From assembly GCF_009793335.1 (NCBI RefSeq), contig NZ_WING01000001.1, positions 1,984,001-2,048,000 on the forward strand: 64,000 nucleotides of DNA, written 5' to 3'. This stretch comes from Actinomadura sp. J1-007. Lineage in GTDB: Bacteria; Actinomycetota; Actinomycetes; Streptosporangiales; Streptosporangiaceae. The notes beneath the pieces were generated by a model. That model did not search any database. It saw nothing but the letters and a program-made list of their open reading frames with translations, and was not told the origin of the DNA. Both the position numbers and the translations under genes were made by a program. How positions within the stretch are numbered: position 1 is the first letter of the stretch; every line of letters begins with the position of its first letter. Positions 40,897 to 50,063 of this stretch are shown here, in pieces.

Positions 40897-41957
40897 TCAG
40901 GGGGTGCAGCGGCGGAAGATGGTGATGGGGGCGTGGGTTTCGCCTGCCAGGTGCAGGTCCAGGGCTCCGTTGGTGACGGCCAGATCGTCGGCGGAGGGGG
41001 GTTGTGCATGCGCAGGACGGTCGCGTTCGCGGTCTTCGTGAGATCGACCGAGGTGAGGAGCGGCGTGGCGGCGTCCGTCGAGAACACGTGGGCGGTGCCG
41101 CCGCCGGGGCAGGGCACGGCGGCGGTGGCGCCGACCATGCGCAGGCGGACGTCGGCGACGCGGGCGAGGTCCGCGGCCTGCCCGAACGTGCGCTCGTCGC
41201 GGGTCTGCGGCAACGCGCGGACCGTGGAACGGGCGGGCAGCAGCGGAGTGGTGAGGAAGATCTTGACCGTGCCGTCCGAGTCGGCGCCGATCTCCAGGGC
41301 GATGTCCGCGCCGACCTTGAACCGGGCGCCGAAACCGCCGCGCGGAGGCTCGGCGCGCTCGTAGCGGGAGGCGAGGCGGCGCGTCAGCGGGCCGCGGATC
41401 GCCTCCTCGCCACCGCCGCCGGTGATCGTCGCCCCGGCCTGGACGCGCACGCCCGGCGTCCCGGACGCGCGCGGAGTCAGATGCGCCAGAACGACGCGCG
41501 TCACCGCCCCCGGCGACTGCGACAGTGCCCCGACGAGTGCCGAGTCCATCCGGCGGGCCAGCGGCGTCGCCCCGGATTCCGCCGTGCCGTTGATCCACGA
41601 CGCGTACCGCGTCATCGGCTCGTACAGCGACGGCGCGACGCCCGTGAGGAAGCCTCCGGAGGCGACCGTGAGCACCGTCCACCCCGCGATCATCCCCGCG
41701 CCGACGGACGGGTGGCGGCGGCGCAGGCACAGCACGAGGCCCACTCCGACGGTCAGGACGGCCACCGCGGCGGCGCGCGCCACCACCGCGTGCGGGTCCG
41801 GCGGGGCGGGCGCCTCGTCCTCGTCGGTCGCCATGCCGACGCCGAACCACCAGCCGATCGCCGGCACCGCGAACGCCAGCGCGACGGCCGCCGAGACCGC
41901 GAACCCGAGAGCCGCGAGGGACGGCCGGAACCGCCCGGCCGGAGAGGTCGTCGCCAT
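40897..41957 (-). pseudogene. membrane-anchored hypothetical protein with a C-terminal one-base frameshift
   Basis: Residues 1-120 hold three hydrophobic segments (LAALGFAVSAAVALAFAVPAIGWWFGV, AAAVAVLTVGVGLVLCL, GMIAGWTVLTVASGGFLTGV); the rest is probably extracytoplasmic. Near 41000 the frame turns Pro-rich and runs to 40866. One added C in the run of six at 40996-41001 instead gives an ordinary C-terminus (DDLAVTNGALDLHLAGETHAPITIFRRCTP) stopping at 40897. I therefore read it as one gene with a one-base deletion, real or from sequencing. No named family is recognised. Confidence 0.6.
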
Positions 41958-42030
41958 CCGTCCATGATCGGAGAACGGTCCCGCGCGCGGCCAGAGAAAA
42001 GATGTCCCGATCCTGTCGAATTCCTTCGGG

Positions 42031-42567
42031 CTACCTCTCGGCGTAGCCGCGGGCGGCGAGGTGCTCCCCGATCTCGGCGTACGCGGCGGGGTCGGCCGGG
42101 GTAGCGGTGGCCAGGCCGTCCACGTAGCGGTTGTACATGCAGAACGCCGCGGCGATGAGGACGGTGTCGTGGATCTCGACGTCCGTGGCGCCGGCCGCGC
42201 GGGCCGGGGCGAGGTGGGCCTCGCCGACCTCGCGCCCGCCGCGCTGCACCGCGCCGGCGATGCCGAGCAGCGCCTTCAGCTTGTCGGAGATGGGCGCGGC
42301 GGCCAGGTCGGCGTGCACCTGCCGGACGAGGTCCGCGCCGCCGGGCAGTTGGACGGCGGCGCACGCTCCGTGGGAGCCCGCGCAGAAACGGCACCCGTTC
42401 AGCTCGGACACGTACGCCGCGATCAGCTCGCGCTCGCCGCGCGACAGCGGGCTCTCGCCGCGCAGCAGCGTCTCGGCCAGCGCCATGAGCGGCCCGCTGG
42501 TCTCCGGCCGGAACGCCAGCAGCGAGGGCAGTCCGGGAACGTGCTCGTCCAATGCGATGTGCGCCAA
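42031..42567 (-). CDS. carboxymuconolactone decarboxylase / AhpD-like peroxidase-related protein
   Basis: Protein of 178 aa of the AhpD-like superfamily. The redox site is SELNGCRFCAGSHG (CxxC plus His), preceded by LSRGERELIAAYV. The start is TTG 42567 with GAGGGG five bases earlier, giving MAHIALDEHVPGLPSLLAFRPE, a typical N-terminus for peroxidase-related enzymes. It probably reduces peroxides with a thiol partner. It lies 89 bases downstream of the DUF574 methyltransferase on the same strand. Confidence 0.82.
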   Translation of the reverse strand: MAHIALDEHVPGLPSLLAFRPETSGPLMALAETLLRGESPLSRGERELIAAYVSELNGCRFCAGSHGACAAVQLPGGADLVRQVHADLAAAPISDKLKALLGIAGAVQRGGREVGEAHLAPARAAGATDVEIHDTVLIAAAFCMYNRYVDGLATATPADPAAYAEIGEHLAARGYAER

Positions 42568-42656
42568 AGAATCCCCTCGGTCAGGCCGCCTGTCTCGCCC
42601 CGATCTTCTCCCGTTTCCTGGCCATCGGTGTAGTTTTCTGGCCGTTCCACAAGCGG

Positions 42657-43493
42657 TCAGGCCGCGCCGCCGAGGGGCTTGCGCGCCAGGCCGCAGAAGG
42701 TCATGGTCTCCTGCGCCTCGCCCCACGGGTTGGGCTCGGGACGCCAGCGGGGGCAGGAGACGACGCCCGGCTCGACCAGTTCGAGGCCGGTGAAGAGAGC
42801 CTCGATCTCCTTGCGGGTACGGGCCTTGATCGGGTGCGGCGTGCTGCTGTCGTTCCACGCCTCGACGGCGACGCGCGTCGCCTCCACGTCGACGCACGCG
42901 TGGGACAGCGCCACGTAGCTGCCCGGCGGCAGGGCGTCCACGAGGCGGCGCAGGATGCGCCGCACCTCCCCGTCGTCGGTGACGAGGTGCAGCAGCGCGA
43001 GCATCATGAGGGCCACGGGCCGGTCGAAGTCGAGCGTGGCCGCGGCCTGCTCCAGGATGCGGTCGGGGTCGCGCACGTCCGCGTCGATGTAGTCGGTGGC
43101 GCCTTCCGGGGAGCTGGTGAGCAGCGCCCGCGCGTGGACGAGCACGAGCGGGTCGTTGTCGACGTAGACCACGCGGGACTCCGGCGCCACCCGCTGGGCG
43201 ATGTCGTGCGTGTTGTCGGCCGTGGGCAGGCCCGTGCCGATATCGAGGAACTGGCGCACGCCCTCGTCCGCCGTGAGGTGCCGTACGCAGCGTCCGAGGA
43301 ACAGCCGGTCCGTCCGCGCCGCCGCGACGATCCCGGGGACCTGCCGGGCGACGGCCTCCCCCGCGATCCGGTCCACCTCGTAGTGGTCCTTGCCGCCCAG
43401 CCAGTAGTCCCACACCCGCGCGGAGACGGGCCGGTCGGTCCTGATCCGGTCCGCGTACGGCTCGTCCGGCGTGCCCGCGTCCTCGGCGCTCAT
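42657..43493 (-). CDS. SAM-dependent methyltransferase, DUF574 family (second copy)
   Basis: Protein of 278 aa with the same landmarks as the 5.0-kb paralogue: SARVWDYWLGGKDHYEVDRIAG, FLDIGTGLPTADNTHDIAQ, VVYVDNDPLVLVHARALL, PVALMMLALLHLV and TFCGLARKPLGG. Target unknown. The ATG overlaps the end of the arginase-like remnant (TGATG), suggesting the remnant was once part of the same transcript. Confidence 0.87.
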   Translation of the reverse strand: MSAEDAGTPDEPYADRIRTDRPVSARVWDYWLGGKDHYEVDRIAGEAVARQVPGIVAAARTDRLFLGRCVRHLTADEGVRQFLDIGTGLPTADNTHDIAQRVAPESRVVYVDNDPLVLVHARALLTSSPEGATDYIDADVRDPDRILEQAAATLDFDRPVALMMLALLHLVTDDGEVRRILRRLVDALPPGSYVALSHACVDVEATRVAVEAWNDSSTPHPIKARTRKEIEALFTGLELVEPGVVSCPRWRPEPNPWGEAQETMTFCGLARKPLGGAA

Positions 43494-43870
43494 GCGCCCC
43501 CCTCCGACTCGGCGCCCCCGCGCCCGGCCTGTCCGGTCAGCTCGGCGAGCAGGCGGGCGCGCGGGGCGGCGTCCTCGACCGGCCCCCAGGGGCAGGCGAT
43601 GTCCAGCGCGGCGACGCGCCCGCTCTCCAGCAGGCGGCGCACCGCCCCGACAACGTCGGCGGCGCGCGGACCGTTCCCGACGGGGAACGGCAGGCCGGGC
43701 AGGTCCGCCGCGTCCACCACGTCACGTCGAGGTGCGGCAGCAGCGGGCCGTCCGGCAGCGCGGCGGGGCCGGCATCGGCCACGCCGGCCCTCCGGACCCG
43801 CGCGGACGCCAGGCAGCCGGCCTCGGCCGGATCGAGGTCGCGCGTCCACCAGGACGGCGCGCTCCTCCGG
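43490..43870 (-). pseudogene. remnant of an arginase/ureohydrolase-family gene
   Basis: Pieces in shifting frames read like the C-terminal third of an arginase-family protein: ERAVLVDA, then DLDPAEAGCLASARVRRAG...LLPHLDV, then DVVDAADLPGLPFPVGNGPRAADVVGAVRRLLESGRVAALDIACPWGP. Frame changes fall near 43842 and 43723. Of the manganese-site motifs only the HLDVDVVD-like block survives, split by a shift. The N-terminal two thirds are missing: the stop of the next gene lies only about 20 bases upstream. A decayed gene is likely, though a sequencing error could account for one shift. Confidence 0.5.
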
Positions 43871-43873
43871 CGG

Positions 43874-44308
43874 TCAGGCGGGGGTGAGGCCGAGCGCGCG
43901 GAACGTGACGCGCTGGTCGAACCAGAGCAGCGCCATCGTCGCCCCCGCCATCACCACCGCGAGCCCGAGGTGCGCCAGCGGGGTGGTCGCCGCGACGCCC
44001 GCGGCGCCGAGCAGCAGGTGCAGCCCGAGCCGCGCGCCGACCAGGCCGAACGCGATGTGGCGCGTCCGGCCGTTCCGCAGCATGGCCTTGACCAGCTTCA
44101 TCCGGCGGCGCAGGACGGTCAGGCCGAGCACGATGTTGACCGCGCCGAGCGCGACGAGCACCGCCCAGGCCCCGTGCCAGGTGTGGCACACGTCGTACGC
44201 GGCGCCCATCGCGCCCTCGAACGCGAAGAACCAGATCGGCAGCGCCCTGACGTTCTCCGGGCCGTCCGCCGCGACGGGGGTCCGGCGAGAGGTGAGAGTG
44301 CCGATCAT
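43874..44308 (-). CDS. small membrane protein, 144 aa
   Basis: About four hydrophobic segments are seen (LPIWFFAFEGAMGAAYDV, WAVLVALGAVNIVLGLTVL, IAFGLVGARLGLHLLLGAAGV, LGLAVVMAGATMALLWF), with a basic loop (RRRMKLVKAML). No family is recognised. Codon use is normal. The 122-bp gap to the next gene on the same strand shows no clear promoter. Confidence 0.6.
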   Translation of the reverse strand: MIGTLTSRRTPVAADGPENVRALPIWFFAFEGAMGAAYDVCHTWHGAWAVLVALGAVNIVLGLTVLRRRMKLVKAMLRNGRTRHIAFGLVGARLGLHLLLGAAGVAATTPLAHLGLAVVMAGATMALLWFDQRVTFRALGLTPA

Positions 44309-44430
44309 GTCCGCTCCTTGGGTCCGTGTCCTGCCGACCCCTCAAGGCTCCCGCCCACCGGGTGCGCGGCGGCAGAGCCGACCATCCCCACTTCCGCCAG
44401 GACAAATGTCCTACGCCCGGCTCGGCGCGG

Positions 44431-45341
44431 TCAGGCCGGGCGGCGGTCCGCGAGGCTGCGGACCTCGGCGGCCACCTCGTCCCAGACGGGCGCGGGCAGC
44501 TCGTGGCCGACGCCGGGCAGTGTGACGAGCCTGGCTCCCGGGACGCGGGCCGCCACCCGGCGCGCCGCGCCCGTCCTGATCAGCGGGTCGTCCTCGCCGT
44601 GCAGGACGAGCGTCGGCGCCTCGATCCCGTCGATCGGGGGCCGTGCCACTGCGCGCCGATCTGGCGGCTCTGCGAGCGTCCGTCCCGTACGCCCGCGTCA
44701 GCGAGGCCCGCGACGAACGCCCGCGTGGCGGCCTCGTCGAACGGGTGGGCGGGCGAGGCGAGGATGCGCGCCACCTCCACGCCCGCCTCGATGTCGCCCT
44801 CCGGTGTGCCGGGGTGCCTGACGCGCGCGAACCTCGCCAGCGTCCCCAGCCGGACGTAGCGGAGGGTGGCGAGGCCCGCCGCGTCGCCGGGGACCGCCGA
44901 GACCGTGGTCAGCGTGCGGACCCGGCGGGGGTGGCGCAGCGCGATCCGCTGGGCGACGGCGCCGCCGAGCGACTGCCCGAACAGGTGCGCCGAGTCCCAG
45001 CCGAGCGCGTCCGCCACGGCGGCCGCGTCGTCGGTCATGTCCTCGGCGGTGTACGCGTCGCCGCGCTTGCGGAACAGCGCGGCGATCGGGTTGCCGGAGT
45101 CCGGTCTCGGCAGGTGCGTCGACTCCCCGGCGTCGCGCTGGTCGTACCGGGCGACCGCGAAGCCCCGCGCCGCGAGGGCGCGGCACAGGCCGTCCGGCCA
45201 CCAGCGGCGGGAGACGCCGAGCCCGGTGACGAGCAGGAGCGGCTCGCCGTCCGCGCCCTCGGTCAGGCGGTCGTAGGCCAGCTTGACCGGGCCGTTCTCC
45301 GCCCACCGGACGGGCGTCCACAGGCTCGTCGCCGTGTTCAT
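44431..45341 (-). pseudogene. alpha/beta hydrolase with a one-base frameshift near its C-terminus
   Basis: The N-terminal 230 codons encode a normal alpha/beta hydrolase: LLLVTGLGVSRRWWPDGL, VARYDQRDAGES (D box) and LFGQSLGGAVAQRIAL (nucleophile GQSLGG). The end, with the acid and His (TLVLHGEDDPLI; LVTLPGVGHELPAPVWDEV), is in another frame. One extra C in the run at 44636-44640 restores about 303 aa. GGAGGG precedes the ATG at 45341. It diverges from a TetR gene with an operator-like repeat between them. Confidence 0.75.
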
Positions 45342-45351
45342 GGTCCCTCCT

Positions 45352-45378
45352 ATTACTGCGATCAGCGTTCGCAGTTAT
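45352..45378. promoter_or_regulatory. inverted repeat between alpha/beta hydrolase and TetR genes
   Basis: ATTACTGCGA and TCGCAGTTAT are 10-bp arms (9 of 10 paired) around TCAGCGT, 11 bases upstream of the hydrolase start and about 43 before the TetR start. Its AT content and symmetry fit an operator for the divergent TetR protein. Confidence 0.6.
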
Positions 45379-45420
45379 TAGTGTAGGCCACGGCGGGCGG
45401 TGCGGCGAAGGGGAGGGCGC

Positions 45421-46125
45421 GTGGCGGACGACACGGAGGCCGGGCGGCGGACGACCGTGTGGGAACGGCCCGCACGGGGCGCGCGCGGGCCGGCGCCCGA
45501 GCGCAGCCGCGCCGAGATCACGGCCGCCGCGATCGCGCTGGCCGACGAGGGCGGGCTGGACGCGCTGTCCGTGCGGGCCCTCGCCAAGCGGCTCGGCACC
45601 GGTCCGGCGACCCTCTACCGGTACGTGTCCGGACGCGACGACCTGCTGGACCTGATGGCCGACGCCGCGTTCGGGGAGCTGGACCTCGGCGGTACGGCGA
45701 GCGGCGACCCGGTGGCCGACCTGACCGGGCTCGCCGTCCGCGCCAAGGCCGTCCACCTGCGGCATCCCTGGCTCGCCGAGCTGCCGCCCGAGCCGCTCCG
45801 GGCGGGGCCGAACGGGCTCGCCTACCTCGACCGGGCACTGGAGGCGCTGGCGCCGTCCGGCGTCGAGGGACGGGCGGCGCTGGAGGCGGTCGCCGTCGTG
45901 TCGGCGCTGGTGACGCTGTTCGCGCGGACCGAGGTGCGGAGCCGCCGCTCCCCCACCGGACGGCAGGCCGCGCAGGCCGCCTACCTGGCGGGCGCCGCCG
46001 CGGGCGGCCGCTACCCGTGGCTCGCGGCGGCGTTCGCGGGCGCCGCCCCCGAGGACCCCCTCGGCGATGCCGACGCGCTGTTCACCCGCATCGTCCGCCA
46101 GGTCCTCACGGGCCTGCTCGCCTGA
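45421..46125 (+). CDS. TetR-family regulator (TetR_C class)
   Basis: Protein of 234 aa: RSRAEITAAAIALADEGGLDALSVRALAKRLGTGPATLYRYVSGRDDLLDLMADAAFGEL is the HTH of the tetracycline-repressor-like group with a large C-terminal domain. GGGGAGGGCGC precedes the GTG at 45421; the in-frame extension upstream lacks a ribosome site. It probably represses the divergent alpha/beta hydrolase. Confidence 0.87.
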   Translation: MADDTEAGRRTTVWERPARGARGPAPERSRAEITAAAIALADEGGLDALSVRALAKRLGTGPATLYRYVSGRDDLLDLMADAAFGELDLGGTASGDPVADLTGLAVRAKAVHLRHPWLAELPPEPLRAGPNGLAYLDRALEALAPSGVEGRAALEAVAVVSALVTLFARTEVRSRRSPTGRQAAQAAYLAGAAAGGRYPWLAAAFAGAAPEDPLGDADALFTRIVRQVLTGLLA

Positions 46126-46191
46126 CCGCCCGCCCCGGCGCCACGGCCCGCCCGCGGGCCCGCCGGCCCGCCACGCCGGGCCCGACGCGGA

Positions 46192-46224
46192 GCGGGGCCA
46201 CCGCCGTCTCGGCGATGGCCCCGC
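46192..46224. terminator. hairpin terminator between TetR and pyruvate carboxylase genes
   Basis: GCGGGGCCA and TGGCCCCGC (46192-46200 with 46216-46224) pair perfectly, extended inwards by GCCG/CGGC. It lies between convergent genes, 67 bases after the TetR stop and 22 bases before the carboxylase stop. Confidence 0.65.
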
Positions 46225-46245
46225 GGGGGTCGGTTCCGGGCGTGC

Positions 46246-49200
46246 CTACGCCTCGTCCACGACGAGGAGGAGGTCGCCCGCCTGGACGGGGGTGGTGCCC
46301 GGGACGGCGACGCGGGTGACCGTGCCCGCCACGGGCGCGGTGATCGCGGCCTCCATCTTCATCGCCTCGATCGTCGCGACGACGTCGCCCGCGGCGACCC
46401 GGTCGCCCTTGGCGGCGCGGACGGTGACCGAGCCGTCGAACGGGGCGGCGACGTGGCCCGGCTCGGCCGGGTCGGCGCGCTCGACCGGCGGCGTGTCGGA
46501 CGCCACGGCCTTGTCGCGGACGCCGAGCGTGCGGAGCTGCCCGTTGACGGTGCAGATCACCTGGCGGACGCCCGCCTCGTCGATGTCGCCGACCGCTTCG
46601 AGGCCCGCGAGGACGCGCACGCCCGGTTCGAGGTCGAACGACACCTCCTGGCCCGTCCGCAGCCCGTACAGGAACGCGCCGGTCGGCAGCACCGACAGGT
46701 CGCCGTACGCCGCGCGGGCCTCGCGGTACTCCTTGGCCGGGCCGGGGAACAGCAGCCGGTCGAGGGTGTCGCGGACCTCGGGCCCGGCGAGGGCCTTCTC
46801 CTCCGCCGCGGTGAGCTGCGCGCGGGCGGGGGTGTGGCGGCGGCCTTCGAGGGCCCGGCCGCGGAACGGCTCGGGCCAGCCGCCGGGCGGGTCGCCGAGC
46901 TCGCCGTTCAGGAACCCGATGACGCTGTCGGGGATGTCGAAGCGCTCGGGGTGCTCGGCGAACTCGTCCGGGTCGGCCCCGGCGGCGACCAGGTGCAGCG
47001 CGAGGTCCCCGACGACCTTGCTGGACGGGGTGACCTTCACCAGGCGGCCGAGGATCCGGTCGGCGGCGGCGTAGAGCCGTTCGATCTCCTCGAAGCGGTC
47101 GCCGAGGCCGAGCGCGACGGCCTGCTGCCGCAGGTTGGAGAGCTGCCCGCCGGGGATCTCGTGGTGGTAGACGCGGCCGGTCGGCGACGGGAGCCCCATC
47201 TCGAACGGCGCGTACAGCTTCCGGACGGCCTCCCAGTACGGCTCCATGGCCGTGAGCGCGTCGAGGTCGAGGCCCGTGGCGCGGGAGGTGAAGTCGGTGT
47301 GCGCGACGATCGCCTGGAGCGGCGGCTGGGACGTCGTGCCGGACAGCGGCGCGGCGGCGCCGTCCACGGCGTCCACCCCGGCCTCGATCGCGGCGAGGTA
47401 GGTGGCGAGCTGGCCTCCGGCCGTGTCGTGCGTGTGCAGGTGGACGGGCAGGTCGAAGCGTTCGCGCAGGGCGGTGACGAGGGTGCGGGCGGCGGGCGCC
47501 CGCAGCAGGCCCGCCATGTCCTTGACGCACAGGATGTGGACGCCCGCCTCGACGAGGCTCTCGGCGAGCCGCAGGTAGTAGTCGAGGGTGTAGACCCGCT
47601 CGGCGGGGGACGACAGGTCGCCGGTGTAGCAGAGGGTGCCCTCGACCAGCGCGTGCGTCTGGAGGGCGGCGTCGATCGCGGGCCGCATCCGCTCGATGTC
47701 GTTGAGCGCGTCGAACACCCGGAAGATGTCGACGCCCGTGCGGGCGGCCTCCGCGACGAACGCGCGCGCGACCGAGTCGGGGTACGGGGTGTAGCCGACG
47801 GTGTTGCGCCCGCGCAGCAGCATCTGGACGCACAGGTTCGGCGCGGCCTCGCGGATCGCGGCGAGGCGGTCCCAGGGGGACTCGCCGAGGAACCGCAGCG
47901 CGACGTCGTAGGTGGCGCCGCCCCACGCTTCGAGGGAGAGCAGCTCCGGCGTCGACCTGGCCAGGTGCGGCGCGGCCGTCAGCAGGTCGTACGTCCGGAC
48001 GCGGGTCGCGAGCAGCGACTGGTGCGCGTCGCGGAACGTGGTGTCGGTGACGGCGAGCGCCTCCTGCGCGCGGAGCCGTTCGGCGAACGCGCGCGGACCG
48101 AGCGCGAGGAGCCGGTCGCGCGACCCCTCGGGGAACGGCGCGGCGGTGTCGAGCGGCGGCAGCTTCACCGCCGGGTCGAGGGCGGTCGGCGCGTCGCCGT
48201 GCGGCTTGTTGACGGTGACGTCCGCGAGGTAGCGGACGAGGCGGGTCGCGCGGTCGCCGCTGGAACGGGCCGTGAGCAGCTCGGGGTGGTCGGCGATGTA
48301 GGAGGTGGTGACGCCGCCCGCGCTGAAGTCGTCCTCGTCCAGCAGCGCCTGGAGGAACGGGATGTTGGTCGCCACGCCCCGGATGCGGAACTCGGCGACC
48401 GCGCGCCGCGCCCTGCGCGCCGCCTCCTCGAACGTCCGCCCCCGGCAGGTCAGCTTGACCAGCAGCGAGTCGAAGTGCGGCGTGACGACGGCGCCCGCGT
48501 GGGTCGTGCCGGTGTCGAGGCGGACGCCCGCGCCGCCGGGCGACCGGTAGGCGGAGATCTTGCCGGTGTCGGGGCGGAACCCGTTGGCCGGGTCCTCGGT
48601 GGTGATGCGGCACTGCACCGCGAACCCCGAGACCTTCACGTCAGCCTGCGAGATCCCGAGGTCGTAGAGGGTCTCGCCGCCCGCGACGCGGAGCTGGCTC
48701 TGCACGAGGTCGATGCCCGTGACCTCCTCGGTCACGGTGTGCTCGACCTGGATGCGCGGGTTCATCTCGATGAACACGTGCCGGCCGCGGTCGTCCACCA
48801 GGAACTCGACGGTGCCCGCGTTGACGTAGTCGATCTCCCTGGCGAAGCGCACCGCGTCCGCGCACAGCTCCTCGACCACCGAGGCGTCCAGGCGGGGCGC
48901 GGGCGCGATCTCCACGACCTTCTGGTGGCGGCGCTGCACCGAGCAGTCGCGCTCGCGCAGGTGCACGGTGTGGCCGGCGCCGTCGGCGAGGATCTGCACC
49001 TCGATGTGGCGCGGCCGGTCGACGGCCTGCTCCAGGAACACCGTCGCGTCGCCGAACGCGCTCTGCGCCTCGCGGCGCGCGGCGTCCACGGCGGCCTCCA
49101 GGTCCTCGCGGCGGTCGACGCGGCGCAGCCCGCGCCCGCCGCCGCCCGCCGCGGCCTTCACGAACAGCGGGAACCCGACCTCGTCGGCGGCGGCCAGCTC

Positions 49201-49623
49201 GGCGCCCGGCTCGGGCGTGGCCGAGCCCAGGACGGGCAGGCCCGCGCGCCGGGCCGCCGCGACCGCCTCGATCTTGTTGCCCGCCAGGCTCAGCGCCGCC
49301 GAGGACGGGCCGACGAACGTCAGCCCGTTGCGCTCGCACGCCTCGGCCAGCTCGGGGCTCTCCGACAGGAACCCGTAGCCCGGGTAGACGGCGTCGGCGC
49401 CGACCCGCAGCGCGGTGTCCACGATCCCCTGGACGTCGAGGTAGGCGCGCACGGGGTGGCCGCGCTCGCCGATCTCGTACGCCTCGTCGGCCTTCTGCCG
49501 GTGCAGGGAGAAACGGTCTTCGTAGGCGTAGACGGCAACGCTGGCGATGCCGAGCTCGTAGGCGGCGCGGAACGCCCGGACGGCGATCTCACCCCGGTTG
49601 GCGACGAGTACTTTCCTGATCAC
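46246..49623 (-). CDS. pyc: pyruvate carboxylase
   Basis: Protein of 1125 aa, the usual length. The order is biotin carboxylase (RKVLVANRGEIAVRAFRAA; KAAAGGGGRGLR ATP loop; FIEMNPRIQVEHTVTEEVTG), carboxyltransferase (TDTTFRDAHQSLLATRVRT; VKDMAGLL; HLHTHDTAGG), a PYC-type linker, and the biotinyl domain (IEAMKMEAAI). It converts pyruvate and bicarbonate to oxaloacetate. The GTG at 49623 overlaps the VOC stop. A location at the end of a catabolic operon suggests replenishing oxaloacetate for acetyl units produced by the neighbouring route. Confidence 0.93.
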   Translation of the reverse strand: MIRKVLVANRGEIAVRAFRAAYELGIASVAVYAYEDRFSLHRQKADEAYEIGERGHPVRAYLDVQGIVDTALRVGADAVYPGYGFLSESPELAEACERNGLTFVGPSSAALSLAGNKIEAVAAARRAGLPVLGSATPEPGAELAAADEVGFPLFVKAAAGGGGRGLRRVDRREDLEAAVDAARREAQSAFGDATVFLEQAVDRPRHIEVQILADGAGHTVHLRERDCSVQRRHQKVVEIAPAPRLDASVVEELCADAVRFAREIDYVNAGTVEFLVDDRGRHVFIEMNPRIQVEHTVTEEVTGIDLVQSQLRVAGGETLYDLGISQADVKVSGFAVQCRITTEDPANGFRPDTGKISAYRSPGGAGVRLDTGTTHAGAVVTPHFDSLLVKLTCRGRTFEEAARRARRAVAEFRIRGVATNIPFLQALLDEDDFSAGGVTTSYIADHPELLTARSSGDRATRLVRYLADVTVNKPHGDAPTALDPAVKLPPLDTAAPFPEGSRDRLLALGPRAFAERLRAQEALAVTDTTFRDAHQSLLATRVRTYDLLTAAPHLARSTPELLSLEAWGGATYDVALRFLGESPWDRLAAIREAAPNLCVQMLLRGRNTVGYTPYPDSVARAFVAEAARTGVDIFRVFDALNDIERMRPAIDAALQTHALVEGTLCYTGDLSSPAERVYTLDYYLRLAESLVEAGVHILCVKDMAGLLRAPAARTLVTALRERFDLPVHLHTHDTAGGQLATYLAAIEAGVDAVDGAAAPLSGTTSQPPLQAIVAHTDFTSRATGLDLDALTAMEPYWEAVRKLYAPFEMGLPSPTGRVYHHEIPGGQLSNLRQQAVALGLGDRFEEIERLYAAADRILGRLVKVTPSSKVVGDLALHLVAAGADPDEFAEHPERFDIPDSVIGFLNGELGDPPGGWPEPFRGRALEGRRHTPARAQLTAAEEKALAGPEVRDTLDRLLFPGPAKEYREARAAYGDLSVLPTGAFLYGLRTGQEVSFDLEPGVRVLAGLEAVGDIDEAGVRQVICTVNGQLRTLGVRDKAVASDTPPVERADPAEPGHVAAPFDGSVTVRAAKGDRVAAGDVVATIEAMKMEAAITAPVAGTVTRVAVPGTTPVQAGDLLLVVDEA

Positions 49624-50063
49624 GGCGTCCCCCAGGAGAGGAGTTCCACGAGACCTCCCCAGGGCGTGCTGACGAAGGCGTTGGTCAGTCCCGGGGTCGG
49701 TCCCTCGTTGAAGGTGACCGGCCGGCCCAGGACGATGACCCCGGGAACGGCTTCGAGCTTGGCCAACATAGCGGGCAGGTCGTCGACCTCGACACCCAGG
49801 TGGGCGCCGCCCGGCATGTCGGCGCGCGGAGGACCGCCCGCGACGGCGAGGGGGGACCACCACTGGATCAGCTCTACCCGCGCCCCGCCGATGTCAAGCA
49901 TGGCGAGGGCGAACGCGGCGTCCGCCGGGGCGCCGAGCCGTTCGGCGCCGCCGTCCACGCGCGGCAGGGTGAACTCGACCCGCGCGCCGAAGTGCGTGAC
50001 GAAGAACTCCACGGCCGCGCCGAGGTCGGGCACCGACATGCCGGTGTGGTCGAGACGGGTCAC
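49620..50063 (-). CDS. VOC-family (glyoxalase/methylmalonyl-CoA epimerase-like) protein
   Basis: Protein of 147 aa with the two beta-alpha-beta-beta-beta halves of the vicinal-oxygen-chelate fold: LDHTGMSVPDLGAAVEFFVTHFGA (metal His) and AHLGVEVDDLPAMLAKLEA, ending GGLVELLSWGTP (metal Glu). GTG 50063 overlaps the E2 stop and its own stop overlaps the carboxylase start. Which VOC reaction it performs is unknown. Confidence 0.85.
   Translation of the reverse strand: MTRLDHTGMSVPDLGAAVEFFVTHFGARVEFTLPRVDGGAERLGAPADAAFALAMLDIGGARVELIQWWSPLAVAGGPPRADMPGGAHLGVEVDDLPAMLAKLEAVPGVIVLGRPVTFNEGPTPGLTNAFVSTPWGGLVELLSWGTP

Noticed and set aside
46106..48613. 835-codon minus-strand frame under pyruvate carboxylase
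   Set aside because: A shifted frame of the carboxylase gene; His/Arg/Pro-rich with no domain and no start signal.
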